DNA of 64,000 nucleotides, taken from an uncultured Prevotellaceae bacterium. Lineage in GTDB: Bacteria; Bacteroidota; Bacteroidia; Bacteroidales; Muribaculaceae. The stretch spans positions 1 to 64,000 of the forward strand of contig ONLH01000023.1 of NCBI GenBank assembly GCA_900318645.1, in the 5' to 3' direction. Positions 8,525 through 17,594 of the stretch are shown here, piece by piece. Each line of letters begins with the position of its first letter. Within the stretch, counting starts at the first letter, position 1. The notes beneath the pieces are model-generated. The model saw nothing but the letters and a program-made list of their open reading frames with translations. It was not told the DNA's origin and made no database searches. The position numbers were made by a program, and so were the translations under genes.

Positions 8525-9868
8525 ATGCGCAAGCAAGACAACTATACTTTCCTGACCACGGCTCCGATTCGTCGCGTGATTCCCGCGATGGCGGTGCCCA
8601 CAATCATCAGTATGCTTGTCACGAGCATCTACAATCTGGTGGATACTTATTTCGTGGGTCTCATCAACACCCAGGCCACCGCTGCCGTCGGCGTAGTGTT
8701 CCCCGTGATGGCGATCATCCAGTCCATTGGTTTCATGTTCGGTCAGGGCTCCGGCACCTATATGTCGCGGCACTTGGGAGCAAGGCGACTTGACGAGGCA
8801 CGCCAGATGGCGGCGACTTCGTTTGTCGGAAGTATAGTCTGTGGTTTGATTATCACCATCTTAGGACTTATTTTCTTGGAGCCGCTATCAGTCGGGCTTG
8901 GCTCCACACCCACTATTTTGCCTTATACCATGCAGTTTATGGGTGTCATTCTGTTGGGTGCGCCGTTGATGACAGCTTCGATGGTCATCAACAACCAGAT
9001 GCGTTTCCAGGGCAATGCCACTCAGGCGATGTATGGCATGATATCGGGTGCTGTGCTTAATGTGGTACTCGTTCCGTTGTTCATGTTCACCTTCGGGTTG
9101 GGTATCTTGGGCACTGCTATCGGTACCGTGCTGAGCCAACTGTTTGGTTTCATCGTGTTGTGGGTGATGTCGCGTCGTGGTGAGAATATCCCCATTGAGT
9201 TCAAGCTGGCTTCCCGTCGCTGGCATTTCCAGCAAGAGATTCTCAAGGGTGGCACGCCGTCGCTCACGCGACAGGCGCTGGCCAGCATTGCCACGCTGAT
9301 GCTGAACGTGGCTGCGGGTGTGTATGGCGATGCGGCTATAGCAGGTATGTCGATAGTTTCCAGGTTGGCATTCATCATCTTTGCCATCATCATTGGGGTG
9401 GGGCAGGGCTATCAGCCCTTCTGTGGCTTTAATTATGGTGCCGGTTTGTACAAGCGGTTGTTGCGTGGCTTCTACTTCACCATCCTGCTCGATATGGCGG
9501 TCTTGTTGGTGATGTGTGGTCCGGCGTTTGTGTATGCCGAGGAATTGGTGGACATTCTGCGTGATGACCTTGAGGTCGTGGCCGTGGGTGCTATCGCCCT
9601 GCGATGGCAACTTGTCGCCTTGCCCATGGCAGCCGTTGTCACCGTTTGCAATATGACCTTGCAGACCTGCGGCCAGAGCCTTTCGGCCAACGTTCTCGCC
9701 TCTGCCCGCAACGGTATCTTCTTTATCCCTTTGATTCTGATTCTGCCCCATTACCTGGGCCTCTTCGGTGTAGAAATCTGTCAGGCGGTGTGCGACGTCC
9801 TTGCATTCCTCCTTGCTATTCCCCTGACGGTACACTTTTTCCGCGCCACGCTACGAAAAAAGCCGTGA
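8525..9868 (+). CDS. MATE family multidrug/toxin efflux transporter
   Basis: 447 residues from the ATG at 8525 (a TTG directly before it is a weaker alternative). There are twelve hydrophobic segments in two related halves. The N-terminal motif PAMAVPTIISMLVTSIYNLV and the phrase MFGQGSGTYMSRHLG are typical of MATE proteins, which expel cationic drugs, dyes or metabolites using a Na+ or H+ gradient across the inner membrane. The length fits the family (about 450). It is likely a single-gene unit with its own promoter. The substrate is unknown. Confidence 0.93.
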   Translation: MRKQDNYTFLTTAPIRRVIPAMAVPTIISMLVTSIYNLVDTYFVGLINTQATAAVGVVFPVMAIIQSIGFMFGQGSGTYMSRHLGARRLDEARQMAATSFVGSIVCGLIITILGLIFLEPLSVGLGSTPTILPYTMQFMGVILLGAPLMTASMVINNQMRFQGNATQAMYGMISGAVLNVVLVPLFMFTFGLGILGTAIGTVLSQLFGFIVLWVMSRRGENIPIEFKLASRRWHFQQEILKGGTPSLTRQALASIATLMLNVAAGVYGDAAIAGMSIVSRLAFIIFAIIIGVGQGYQPFCGFNYGAGLYKRLLRGFYFTILLDMAVLLVMCGPAFVYAEELVDILRDDLEVVAVGAIALRWQLVALPMAAVVTVCNMTLQTCGQSLSANVLASARNGIFFIPLILILPHYLGLFGVEICQAVCDVLAFLLAIPLTVHFFRATLRKKP

Positions 9869-9932
9869 CAAAGCCACGGCACAGGAAAATCTTCATTAAG
9901 TTCTAAACTCTAAACTGCGAGCTTAGCGAGCA

Positions 9933-10754
9933 TCAATACTGCTCGTTCTCGTTGGGGAAGTCACCGCTCTTGACATCGGTGATGTAACTGCCCACGCTGT
10001 CGATAATCTGCTCGCCCAGGTTGTTATAGACGCGCAGGAATTTGGGCTTGAACTCGCGGTTCAGGCCCAACATGTCGTGGAGTACCAGCACCTGGCCACT
10101 GCATGCACCGCCACCGCCGATGCCGATGGTGGGTACGTTGATGCTCTGGGTAACCTTGGCGGCCAGCGTGGCGGGAATCTTCTCCAGCACAATGCCAAAG
10201 CAGCCGATTTCGGCCAGAACCTTAGCGTCGGCGAGCAGGCGTGTAGCCTCGGCCTCGTCCTGGGCACGGGTGGAATAGGTACCGAACTTATTGATGCTCT
10301 GAGGCGTCAATCCCAGATGTCCCATCACGGGAATACCTGCCCGCAGGATCATCTCGATGGCGGCACGCATCTCACGTCCACCTTCCAGTTTCACGCCATC
10401 GGCCCCGGTTTCCTGCATGATGCGCACAGCGTTGCGCTGGGCCTCCATGGGGTCGCCCTGATAGGTGCCGAAGGGCATATCCACGATGACCATCGCACGC
10501 TTGACAGCACGGACTACCGTGCGGCCATAGACGATCATGTCGTCAATGGTGATGGGGATGGTCGTGGCGTTGCCCTGCATGACGTTGGAGGCGCTGTCGC
10601 CCACCAGAATGATGTCGATGCCGGCCTGATCCACCAGGGTAGCCATTGTGAAGTCATAGGCGGTAATCATCGCGATTTTCTCTCCCGCCAGACGCATATC
10701 GGCAATACGCTTTGTAGTGACCTTGCGGGGGTCGGAAACTGTATAGGTTGACAT
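9933..10754 (-). CDS. panB: 3-methyl-2-oxobutanoate hydroxymethyltransferase (ketopantoate hydroxymethyltransferase)
   Basis: 273 residues, close to the usual ~264. It transfers a hydroxymethyl group from 5,10-methylene-tetrahydrofolate to 2-oxoisovalerate, the first committed step of pantothenate and CoA synthesis, in the cytoplasm. Diagnostic stretches: ITAYDFTMATLVDQAGID, LVGDSASNVMQGN (Mg2+-binding Asp), VKLEGG, PVMGHLGLTPQS and IGIGGGGACSGQVLVLHD. No panC or panD is adjacent. The leader is about 40 nt from a full -33/-7 promoter. Confidence 0.97.
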   Translation of the reverse strand: MSTYTVSDPRKVTTKRIADMRLAGEKIAMITAYDFTMATLVDQAGIDIILVGDSASNVMQGNATTIPITIDDMIVYGRTVVRAVKRAMVIVDMPFGTYQGDPMEAQRNAVRIMQETGADGVKLEGGREMRAAIEMILRAGIPVMGHLGLTPQSINKFGTYSTRAQDEAEATRLLADAKVLAEIGCFGIVLEKIPATLAAKVTQSINVPTIGIGGGGACSGQVLVLHDMLGLNREFKPKFLRVYNNLGEQIIDSVGSYITDVKSGDFPNENEQY

Positions 10755-10795
10755 AATATTCAGTGTCGTTTTTAAATTGTTGTTTTATAAGTGGG

Positions 10796-10829
10796 TGCAA
10801 AAGTACTCGTTTTATAGGCAAATATCAAA
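10796..10829 (-). promoter_or_regulatory. panB promoter (TTTG-N20-TACTTTTG)
   Basis: On the minus strand TTTG (10826-10829) is followed after 20 nt by TACTTTTG (10798-10805) and CA. This is a close match to the Bacteroidota -33/-7 promoter, placing transcription start about 40 nt before the panB ATG. Confidence 0.72.
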
Positions 10830-10937
10830 ATTTTACAGACGATTAAACCAAAAAAAACTTAAATAGTCAATTATATCGGTTTTTATTGCTAATTTTGACG
10901 CCAAATAATCAACTATCAATTTTAATTAATCTAGAAA

Positions 10938-11531
10938 ATGAAGAAGTTTTTAATGACTCTTTTGGTGGCAGTATTTGCTGTTGGAGCAATGTCTGCACAA
11001 GCCACCAAGGCCCCCAATAAGGCCAAGCAGGAAATTGTTCAGAAGAAACACGAATGTAAAGATCACAAGGACGGTCAGGCTTGCAACAAGCCCGCCGATC
11101 AGCAATGCCCCGACTGCAAGGCTAAGGCAGCCGCTGCCCAGAAGCACGAGTGCAAGGAGGGTAAGCAGTGCGACAAGGCCGCTGGCATGAAGCATGAGTG
11201 CAAGGAAGGCAAGCAGTGTGACAAGGCCGCTGGCATGAAGCATGAGTGCAAGGAAGGCAAGCAGTGTGACAAGGCTGCTGGCATGAAGCATGAGTGCAAG
11301 GAAGGCAAGCAGTGTGACAAGGCTGCTGGCATGAAGCATGAGTGCAAGGAAGGCAAGCAGTGCGACAAGGCTGCTGGCATGAAGCATGAGTGCAAGGAAG
11401 GCAAGCAGTGCGACAAGACTGCTGCTGACAAGAAGGATTGCTGCAAGGACAAGAAGATGGAAGGCAAGAAGTGCGACAAGCCCGCCGACCAGCAGTGCCC
11501 TGACTGCAAAGAGAAGGCTAAGAAGAACTAA
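10938..11531 (+). CDS. Secreted Cys/Lys-rich tandem-repeat protein, possible metal binder
   Basis: 197 residues with a signal peptide (about 1-22, ending MSAQA). I do not recognise a family. The centre (residues about 69-164) is six tandem 16-residue units of the type HECKEGKQCDKAAGMK, each with two Cys, one His and several Lys. The unit array is flanked by duplicated PADQQCPDCK segments on both sides, so CxxC pairs also occur. Cys/His spacing suggests metal binding or a disulfide-linked extracytoplasmic structure; this is inference. A TAATTTTG element at 10890-10897 and a terminator at 11580-11630 make it a single-gene unit. Confidence 0.8.
   Translation: MKKFLMTLLVAVFAVGAMSAQATKAPNKAKQEIVQKKHECKDHKDGQACNKPADQQCPDCKAKAAAAQKHECKEGKQCDKAAGMKHECKEGKQCDKAAGMKHECKEGKQCDKAAGMKHECKEGKQCDKAAGMKHECKEGKQCDKAAGMKHECKEGKQCDKTAADKKDCCKDKKMEGKKCDKPADQQCPDCKEKAKKN
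11142..11429 (+). repeat. Six tandem 48-bp units within the Cys/Lys-rich gene
   Basis: Units start at 11142, 11190, 11238, 11286, 11334 and 11382. Units 2 to 5 are almost identical at DNA level, differing by a few third-position changes; the last unit is degenerate at its end. Unit length is a multiple of three, so slippage or recombination would change protein length without breaking the frame. Confidence 0.92.
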
Positions 11532-11579
11532 TCATTAGGCCCCCGTCAAGGCCAAGGCTTGAATCTACGATTAAGCCTT

Positions 11580-11630
11580 TAACGCTATCCCTGATTTCAG
11601 TTAATGAGGTCAGAGATAGCGTTATTTTTG
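11580..11630 (+). terminator. Intrinsic terminator after the Cys/Lys-rich gene
   Basis: TAACGCTATC pairs with GATAGCGTTA, with CTGA/TCAG extending the stem inward, and is followed by TTTTTG. It lies about 50 nt after the stop codon. Confidence 0.75.
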
Positions 11631-11837
11631 TACGGATGGTTACTGAAAACAGTAGTGTTATCAGATGGATTGAAATTTAGATTTCTTAAGTAATGATAAA
11701 AATGTAAAAGACTTATTTTTATATAGTTAGGTTGTTTAGTGAGCTTGATTTTTTTTAGACTTCATTTTATGCGTTCATTATTTATATAATTTTGTGACAA
11801 ATGCTTATTACAATTAACTGTAAAAAACTGTCACAAA

Positions 11838-14800
11838 ATGAAAAGATTCTCAACTTTATTCAGTCTTGCCGTTGCCGTGCTCATGATGAGTGCATGGAGC
11901 GGTAAAGTTTGGGCACAGGATGCGCTGCCGATGACAGCCGGCACACCGCAGGTGACCCAGGATTTTGACAGCATGTGGGACAGCGATGCCCAGGCAGCGA
12001 CGCTGAACATGCCACAGGGCTGGCGTATTGAGCGCCAGATGAATGCGCCCCGCACGGTGGGTAGCTATGCCACGGCTGCGACCCAGGTAATGTACACTGG
12101 CGGTACCAGCCTGGCCAGCAATGCCAAGAATGGTACCTGGAATTTTGCTTCCAGTAGCGTGCCTAGTGACTGCTCGGTGGGCGGTCTGTCCACCACGGTT
12201 GATGGTGGTACACGCTGTATCAACGTGATGACTTGTCTGCACAATGCTGGCGATGAGGCCATCACTAAGCTGACCCTTGGTTATGACATTGAGAAGTACC
12301 GCGATGGCGACAACGCCGCTGGCTTTGCAGTGCAACTCTACATCTCGACCGATGGTGTGACGTGGACCAGTGCCGGTGAGGACTTTTATACTTATTTCGC
12401 TCCCGATGCCGCCACCCAGGGCGCTGCTGTCGTGCCTATCAGCACCATCGCCATTGACGGCAAGCAGCTCAAGGTGGACCTTGCTGCAGGTAGTGACCTG
12501 TACCTGGCATGGAACATCAGTGTAGCTAGCGGTACCAGCCCCAACAAGGCGATGGGCCTGGCTATTGATAATGTGGTGATTGACGCCACCTTTGCCTCGC
12601 AGGACCAGTCGTGCTACATCTATGTGGAAGACGTCACCAAGTGGAGTGCCATGTACATGGCTATTGACGGTGGCGCTGCCGAGGCTCCTGCCAGCAGTGC
12701 AGTGGTGAACGGTGTGACCTACAAGGTGTGGTCGCTCGACATGGACGGTGCCGACCATGTGCTCCTGTTTACCGACAACATGAGCAATAGCCTGAGCACT
12801 AATATCACAGCCAATCGTGACTACTATCTGTGTCTTACTAAGGATGAAGTAACCGAAATAACAGACCCTCAGAACTATGAAGGCTATATTGACCCCTCAC
12901 GTCCCCCGTTTGTCGCATCGGGCATCTATCTGCGCGGTGAAGTGAACAGCTGGGGTGCTGTGACCGATTGGGAGTTCAGCGACGAGGGCAATGGCACCTA
13001 TGTGCTCTATGACAAGACGCTGAGCGGCCAGTTCAAGGTGGCTGACTCGGGCTGGACCAGTGCCTGCAACTACGGTAGCAATGGCACGAGTGTTCAGGTT
13101 GACGTGCCCTACAACCTTGTGCTGGGTACCAACGACAACATTTCTTGCGGTGGCATCACCTTCGTGTGCAAGCGCATCGTGCTCAACATCAATAACGGTG
13201 CCGCCACCTTGTTGCTTGAGAGTGACGATGATGACACGGGTCTGACTGCGGTCTATGTCATCGGTGACAACAACGGCTGGAATTACATGGATGCATCGGG
13301 CAAACTGGACCTTGTGGAGGGCAAGACCTTTAAAGGCCAGGTGACGATGCCTGCTGTGGGCGATGGCTACAGTCACTGGCGTATCTACCAACGCCTGGGT
13401 ATGGGCGGCGTTTGGGGTGCCGAGAGCGACCTCACCGGCGACAACACGAGCGGTACGCTCGTCAAGGGTGCCACTGGTAAGGTATCGACCGCTCCGGGTA
13501 CTTATGACGTGACCTTCAACCTTGCCACGGGTGAATACACCCTCACGCTGGCAGCCTCCACTCCGACCACGATGACGTTGCAGCCTGCCGACGTCGTGCT
13601 CGTTCCCGAGTTGCCCGAGCAAGTCAAGGTACTCTCGCTGAACAACAGTCTTATCTATTATAATGACCAGGATGCTGTGTTCAACGGTATTGCTCAGGCT
13701 ATGGGCAAGGATGCCAACTGGACCAAGCACACCCTGCTCGGCAAGTCTCTACAGACGCACTGGGAAGAGGGTGATGGCGTGGCCGAGGATGGCAATCCTG
13801 GTGCCAAGATGCTTGTACGTAGCGAGGCTTGGAGCCACATTATCCTGCAGGAACAGAGTTCGCTGCCCCGCACCAATATCGAGACCTTCCGTGCCAATGT
13901 GAAGCGTTGGGTGGACTACATCCGCGAGTATTGCCCCAACCCCAATGCCATTATTATCGTGCCTGTTAACTGGGCTTACAGTGGTGACTGGGAGAATTAC
14001 ACCGCCTTTAATGCTACGTTCGTCAAGAACTATCAGGATGTTGCCCTTGACTTGGGCGTGACCCTGTGTCCCGTGGGCGTCGCCTATCAGGAGGTGTATG
14101 ACTTGGAGGGTAGCGCTGGCACCCTCACTTGGTTCCTTGATGACCGTCATCCGACCCTCAAGGCCACTTATATGGCTGCTGCTATGGAATATGGCCTCAT
14201 CTACGGTGTTGATCCCATGGATATCACATGGGCTCCCAGCGGACTGAGTGCTGCCGATGCTGCATCCATGCGTGGTTATGCCAGCCGTGCCTTGAACGGC
14301 TTTACCAACTATGTGGATCACACCGCAGGTCAGGTTCACTACAAGGTTACCGTGCGCGACCAGTTCGGTATGGAAATTGAGGCTCCCGAGCCCGTAGTGA
14401 TGACTTTGAGCGATGGTGGTGACATCGATGCTGCTGGCATCTTCACCAGCAACGGTACGAATGGTGAGTTTAACGTGACCGCCACGATGGGCACTTTCAC
14501 CCAGAACGCAACTGTCAAGGTGGCTACTGCCGAGACCGAGGTTGTGACCTATCCCGCTATTGAACTCAATGAAACCACGCTGAGCGCTAGTGAGAACTTT
14601 GACTCCATGGGTGATGAGGCAACTGCCTCCCTGCCTGCAGCTTGGCGCATTGACCGCATCCTCACTGCACCGCGCACCGTGGGTCGCTTTGATCAGGCCG
14701 ACGAGCAGACGATGTACAGTGGCGGTGTGAGCTTGCCCAGCAATGCCAAGAACGGTACCTGGAACTTCGGTGACAATGCCGGTAATGACCGTGCGCTGGG

Positions 14801-15686
14801 TGGCATCTCGACAGGTGTGGCTAATGGTACACGCTGTGTCAACGTCTATGCCCACCTGCTCAATACTGGCAAGAAGGACATTGAGAATGTCAACATTACC
14901 TACAACGTTGAGAAGTATCGCAAGGGCAACAACAGTGCGGGCTTTGCCGTACAGCTCTATTATTCTATCGATGGCCGCAACTGGACGAGCGCAGGTAGTG
15001 ACTTCTATACCTATTTTGCTCCTGACAGCGAGACGGCAGGCTATGAGACCGTACCAGGCGAAACTGTTCCCGTGAGCGGTGTGCTTGGCACCAAGCTTTC
15101 GCGCGGATGCGACCTGTATCTGGCGTGGGATATCAGCGTGGCCAGTGGCGATGCTGCCCAGGGTGCCATGGCGCTGAGTATCGATGATTTCAGCATCAAG
15201 GGCGAGCTGCCCAAGATTCCTGCTTCGCAGCATTACATCTTTGTCAACGACTTGACGGGTTGGGATGCCCTTGGTCTGTATGCATGGGGTGACAGCGAGC
15301 TCTTCGGAGCTTGGCCTGGAGAAGCCAGCGTGGGTGATTCCATTATCAACGGTTTCAACTACAAGGTTTTCTTGCTCGATACCAATGGCGGCAATTATCA
15401 CTTGATTTTCAACAACTGGAACAACGGTTTGCAGTTGCCCGACTATGACATTGTAGCTGACCGCGACTACTATTTCACGGTTACTACCCAGTCGGTAGCA
15501 ATGCGTGGCGACGTGGATATGGACGGCCAGGTGAAGATCAACGACGTGACTGCACTCATCAACTACATGCTTTCGGGTGATGCCTCTGGAATCAGTGTTG
15601 AGGCTGCCGACTGCGACCTGGACAACAATGTCAAGATCGGTGATGTGACAACGTTGATCAATTACTTGTTGTCGCAACAGTGGTAA
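11838..15686 (+). CDS. Secreted multidomain esterase-like/carbohydrate-binding protein with dockerin tail
   Basis: 1,282 residues with a signal peptide (about 1-27). Apparent order: jelly-roll-like domain (about 35-255), CBM26-like starch-binding module (about 255-335), two SusE/SusF-like modules (about 355-460 and 465-570; RGEVNSWGAVTDW, VIGDNNGWNYM), an SGNH/DUF4886-like hydrolase (about 590-800; LSLNNSLIYYN and DDRHPTLKATYMAA supply plausible Ser and Asp/His), an Ig-like segment, a second copy of the first jelly-roll (about 915-1130), a second CBM26-like module (about 1133-1215), and a dockerin-like pair (DVDMDGQVKINDVTALINY, DCDLDNNVKIGDVTTLINY). It probably deacylates or binds alpha-glucan-containing glycans outside the cell. 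Domain names rest on motif reading. Promoter-like TAATTTTG is at 11787-11794. Confidence 0.78.
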   Translation: MKRFSTLFSLAVAVLMMSAWSGKVWAQDALPMTAGTPQVTQDFDSMWDSDAQAATLNMPQGWRIERQMNAPRTVGSYATAATQVMYTGGTSLASNAKNGTWNFASSSVPSDCSVGGLSTTVDGGTRCINVMTCLHNAGDEAITKLTLGYDIEKYRDGDNAAGFAVQLYISTDGVTWTSAGEDFYTYFAPDAATQGAAVVPISTIAIDGKQLKVDLAAGSDLYLAWNISVASGTSPNKAMGLAIDNVVIDATFASQDQSCYIYVEDVTKWSAMYMAIDGGAAEAPASSAVVNGVTYKVWSLDMDGADHVLLFTDNMSNSLSTNITANRDYYLCLTKDEVTEITDPQNYEGYIDPSRPPFVASGIYLRGEVNSWGAVTDWEFSDEGNGTYVLYDKTLSGQFKVADSGWTSACNYGSNGTSVQVDVPYNLVLGTNDNISCGGITFVCKRIVLNINNGAATLLLESDDDDTGLTAVYVIGDNNGWNYMDASGKLDLVEGKTFKGQVTMPAVGDGYSHWRIYQRLGMGGVWGAESDLTGDNTSGTLVKGATGKVSTAPGTYDVTFNLATGEYTLTLAASTPTTMTLQPADVVLVPELPEQVKVLSLNNSLIYYNDQDAVFNGIAQAMGKDANWTKHTLLGKSLQTHWEEGDGVAEDGNPGAKMLVRSEAWSHIILQEQSSLPRTNIETFRANVKRWVDYIREYCPNPNAIIIVPVNWAYSGDWENYTAFNATFVKNYQDVALDLGVTLCPVGVAYQEVYDLEGSAGTLTWFLDDRHPTLKATYMAAAMEYGLIYGVDPMDITWAPSGLSAADAASMRGYASRALNGFTNYVDHTAGQVHYKVTVRDQFGMEIEAPEPVVMTLSDGGDIDAAGIFTSNGTNGEFNVTATMGTFTQNATVKVATAETEVVTYPAIELNETTLSASENFDSMGDEATASLPAAWRIDRILTAPRTVGRFDQADEQTMYSGGVSLPSNAKNGTWNFGDNAGNDRALGGISTGVANGTRCVNVYAHLLNTGKKDIENVNITYNVEKYRKGNNSAGFAVQLYYSIDGRNWTSAGSDFYTYFAPDSETAGYETVPGETVPVSGVLGTKLSRGCDLYLAWDISVASGDAAQGAMALSIDDFSIKGELPKIPASQHYIFVNDLTGWDALGLYAWGDSELFGAWPGEASVGDSIINGFNYKVFLLDTNGGNYHLIFNNWNNGLQLPDYDIVADRDYYFTVTTQSVAMRGDVDMDGQVKINDVTALINYMLSGDASGISVEAADCDLDNNVKIGDVTTLINYLLSQQW

Positions 15687-15713
15687 GAAAAGCATTAGGC
15701 ATTATGCTATGTG

Positions 15714-15748
15714 AAACAGCCAGGGGGACTCCCTTGGCTGTTTTGTTT
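15714..15748 (+). terminator. Intrinsic terminator after the 1,282-aa gene
   Basis: ACAGCCAGGG pairs with CCCTTGGCTGT and is followed by TTTGTTT, about 30 nt after the stop codon. Confidence 0.78.
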
Positions 15749-15764
15749 GAATGAATAAGATAAA

Positions 15765-15868
15765 TGCTATAATTTGCCACGAAGACACAAAAAGAGCTAT
15801 TCGTGGCAAAATATAAGCTATAATTTGCCACGAAGTGGTAAAAATCGGCCTTCGTGGCAAATTATGAT
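15765..15868. repeat. Double palindrome TTTGCCACGAA, left copy
   Basis: Two palindromes in a row: CTATAATTTGCCACGAA / TTCGTGGCAAAATATAAG, then GCTATAATTTGCCACGAAG / CTTCGTGGCAAATTAT. A near-identical ~104-bp block in the same orientation lies at 17327-17430, on the other side of the ATPase gene. Confidence 0.88.
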
Positions 15869-15898
15869 GGTTTTCTAATGGAAATATGTAGTAGTTAT

Positions 15899-17314
15899 TT
15901 AAGCAAAAAGGTCGTCAAGTATCACCTCATTATTAACGATGCCGCTGTGGGTATTGCGTTCAATTCCATAGGTGGTGACAAAGGTCATTTGAACAGATTT
16001 CGGTTTGTCATTACATGCCATGAATCGAATTAATTTGTTACGTAGGTTCATTTCGTAGCCTTTATCAATAGAGAAAACCCCCATACTGAATTTCATTTCG
16101 CATAGGTTAATGGTGTTGTCCGCTCGATCTATAACGAGATCTATCTGTGCCCCTTGCTCTAAGTTCATAGTGCGCCAAGCATATTCTGTGCTATAGACAC
16201 CGCTAATGCCCAATTTGTTTTTGATTTGCTCAATGTGACATAGGCAAAGCAATTCAAACGTCAATCCTGCCCATGTATGAAATACTGGAGTACCTTGCAT
16301 GTGGATCCAGTCAACCTTGTTCTTTTCATTCAAAAAGCGGAAATGAAACAAGGTGAAGAAATCAATGAGTTGGTAAAGCGTGCGATCGCTCCTTGAAGCC
16401 ATGTAATTCTGGTATTTGCGAATAAAACCGCACCATTCCAGATTCTTCAGAATAGTGGTCAATCCGTTGCCTGAAGGTAATGAGGTTTCAGCAATAATCT
16501 CTTTGCGACTCATACCTGATCGTTTCTTGCTCAAGGTCTCAACAACTGTAATGTAATCACTTGAATTCTTAAATAATGCAGAATATAGATTGGAAAACTC
16601 ATGCACTAACAGACCATTAGATCTAAAAAATAACTCTTGGATATTTTGAGCCAAACTCAATTGTGAGTCCAACATATTCAAGTAATAAGGAATCCCACCA
16701 AGAATCATATAACTAACTGCTATGTCATATCTTGACAAGTTGAAGCCCTTTTGTTTTAGGAAAAGCTCACTTTCTCCGAGAGAAAATGGCTGTAAGAATA
16801 GTTGGTAGGTCAAGCGGTTATGCAGACCACCATGATTATTGATGAGCCTATCCATCATCCAAGAAGTTGCCGAACCACAGACAACCAAGACGATATCGTG
16901 GCGATTAGAAGCCCATGCATTCCAGAAATGTTCCAATGCTGAGACAAATCCCGATCGAGGTGTGTCCATCCAGGGCAATTCATCAAGCATGATGACTTTG
17001 CGTTTTTTGGTGGAGAGTTTGATGAGTTCCCTTAAAAGAGAGAACGCATCTATCCAATCTTTAGGAGATTCAGCTTGTCTAGGCAACCCCCACTCCACAA
17101 GGTCTTCATAAAAGGATTTGATTTGGCGAGGCATGTTATCATGAGCCAGTCCTGCTGTTTGGAATACGATATCTTCCTCAAAAAACTCATTGATGAGGAA
17201 GGTTTTGCCCACGCGGCGGCGACCACAGACGGCCACAAACTCGGCCTTGCTGGAATTGAAAACTCTTTCCAACAGAGCTTTCTCTTTCTCTCTACCGATA
17301 ATGTTCTGTTTCAT
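15899..17314 (-). CDS. AAA-type ATP-binding protein (archaeal-type ATPase/DUF234 group)
   Basis: 471 residues from MKQNIIGREKEK at 17314. The frame is open upstream, but that extension (MANYSLYFATN...) is just translated palindrome, so I rejected it. Walker A is GRRRVGKT (about residues 31-38) and Walker B is KVIMLDELPW. The C-terminal half has the DUF234/PD-(D/E)XK-like layout (EYAWRTMNLEQGAQIDLVIDRADNTINLCEMKF), with Asp and a Glu-x-Lys pair that could be a nuclease-like core. Proteins of this type are common in Bacteroidota in many paralogous copies; their function is not established. The gene is bracketed by two copies of a double palindrome. Confidence 0.88.
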   Translation of the reverse strand: MKQNIIGREKEKALLERVFNSSKAEFVAVCGRRRVGKTFLINEFFEEDIVFQTAGLAHDNMPRQIKSFYEDLVEWGLPRQAESPKDWIDAFSLLRELIKLSTKKRKVIMLDELPWMDTPRSGFVSALEHFWNAWASNRHDIVLVVCGSATSWMMDRLINNHGGLHNRLTYQLFLQPFSLGESELFLKQKGFNLSRYDIAVSYMILGGIPYYLNMLDSQLSLAQNIQELFFRSNGLLVHEFSNLYSALFKNSSDYITVVETLSKKRSGMSRKEIIAETSLPSGNGLTTILKNLEWCGFIRKYQNYMASRSDRTLYQLIDFFTLFHFRFLNEKNKVDWIHMQGTPVFHTWAGLTFELLCLCHIEQIKNKLGISGVYSTEYAWRTMNLEQGAQIDLVIDRADNTINLCEMKFSMGVFSIDKGYEMNLRNKLIRFMACNDKPKSVQMTFVTTYGIERNTHSGIVNNEVILDDLFA

Positions 17315-17326
17315 GACATCAAAAGT

Positions 17327-17430
17327 GTTATAATTTGCCACAAAGATATAAAAAAAACTATTCGTGGCAAAATATAAGCTATAATTTGCCACGAAGGGGT
17401 AAAAATCGGCCTTCGTGGCAAATTATAGCT
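17327..17430. repeat. Double palindrome TTTGCCACGAA, right copy
   Basis: Same order and orientation as 15765-15868: TTATAATTTGCCACAAAG / TTCGTGGCAAAATATAAG, then GCTATAATTTGCCACGAAG / CTTCGTGGCAAATTATAGC. It ends 13 nt upstream of the ATPase start codon and so occupies its promoter/leader region. Confidence 0.88.
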
Positions 17431-17594
17431 TATTGGGTTGGATGTGATTCTGTTGGTGAGGTCTTGAGTCTGACATGCTGGGGGTATAGTTACAAATTTC
17501 CTTAATATTGTTCTAAAATGCGTTAATGGGTTGTGCAGTTGGACAAATTGTCGTAATTTCGCACTGTAAAACGAACAGGAGGCACTATTTCACG

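Noticed and set aside
11142-11429. 48-bp repeats considered as a CRISPR array
   Set aside because: Units are contiguous without spacers and encode protein repeats in frame.
11099-11509. Long minus-strand open frames opposite the Cys/Lys repeat gene
   Set aside because: They exist only because the repeat unit is a multiple of three; the plus frame has a signal peptide, promoter and terminator.
17315-17392. N-terminal extension of the ATPase gene (26 more residues)
   Set aside because: The extension is encoded by the flanking palindrome (ANYSLYFATN-type residues on both arms), and the family motif IIGREKEK starts right after MKQN at 17314.
15765-17430. ATPase cassette considered as an insertion sequence
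   Set aside because: The flanking blocks are direct rather than terminal inverted repeats, and the gene product is an ATPase without transposase motifs; kept only as a finding.
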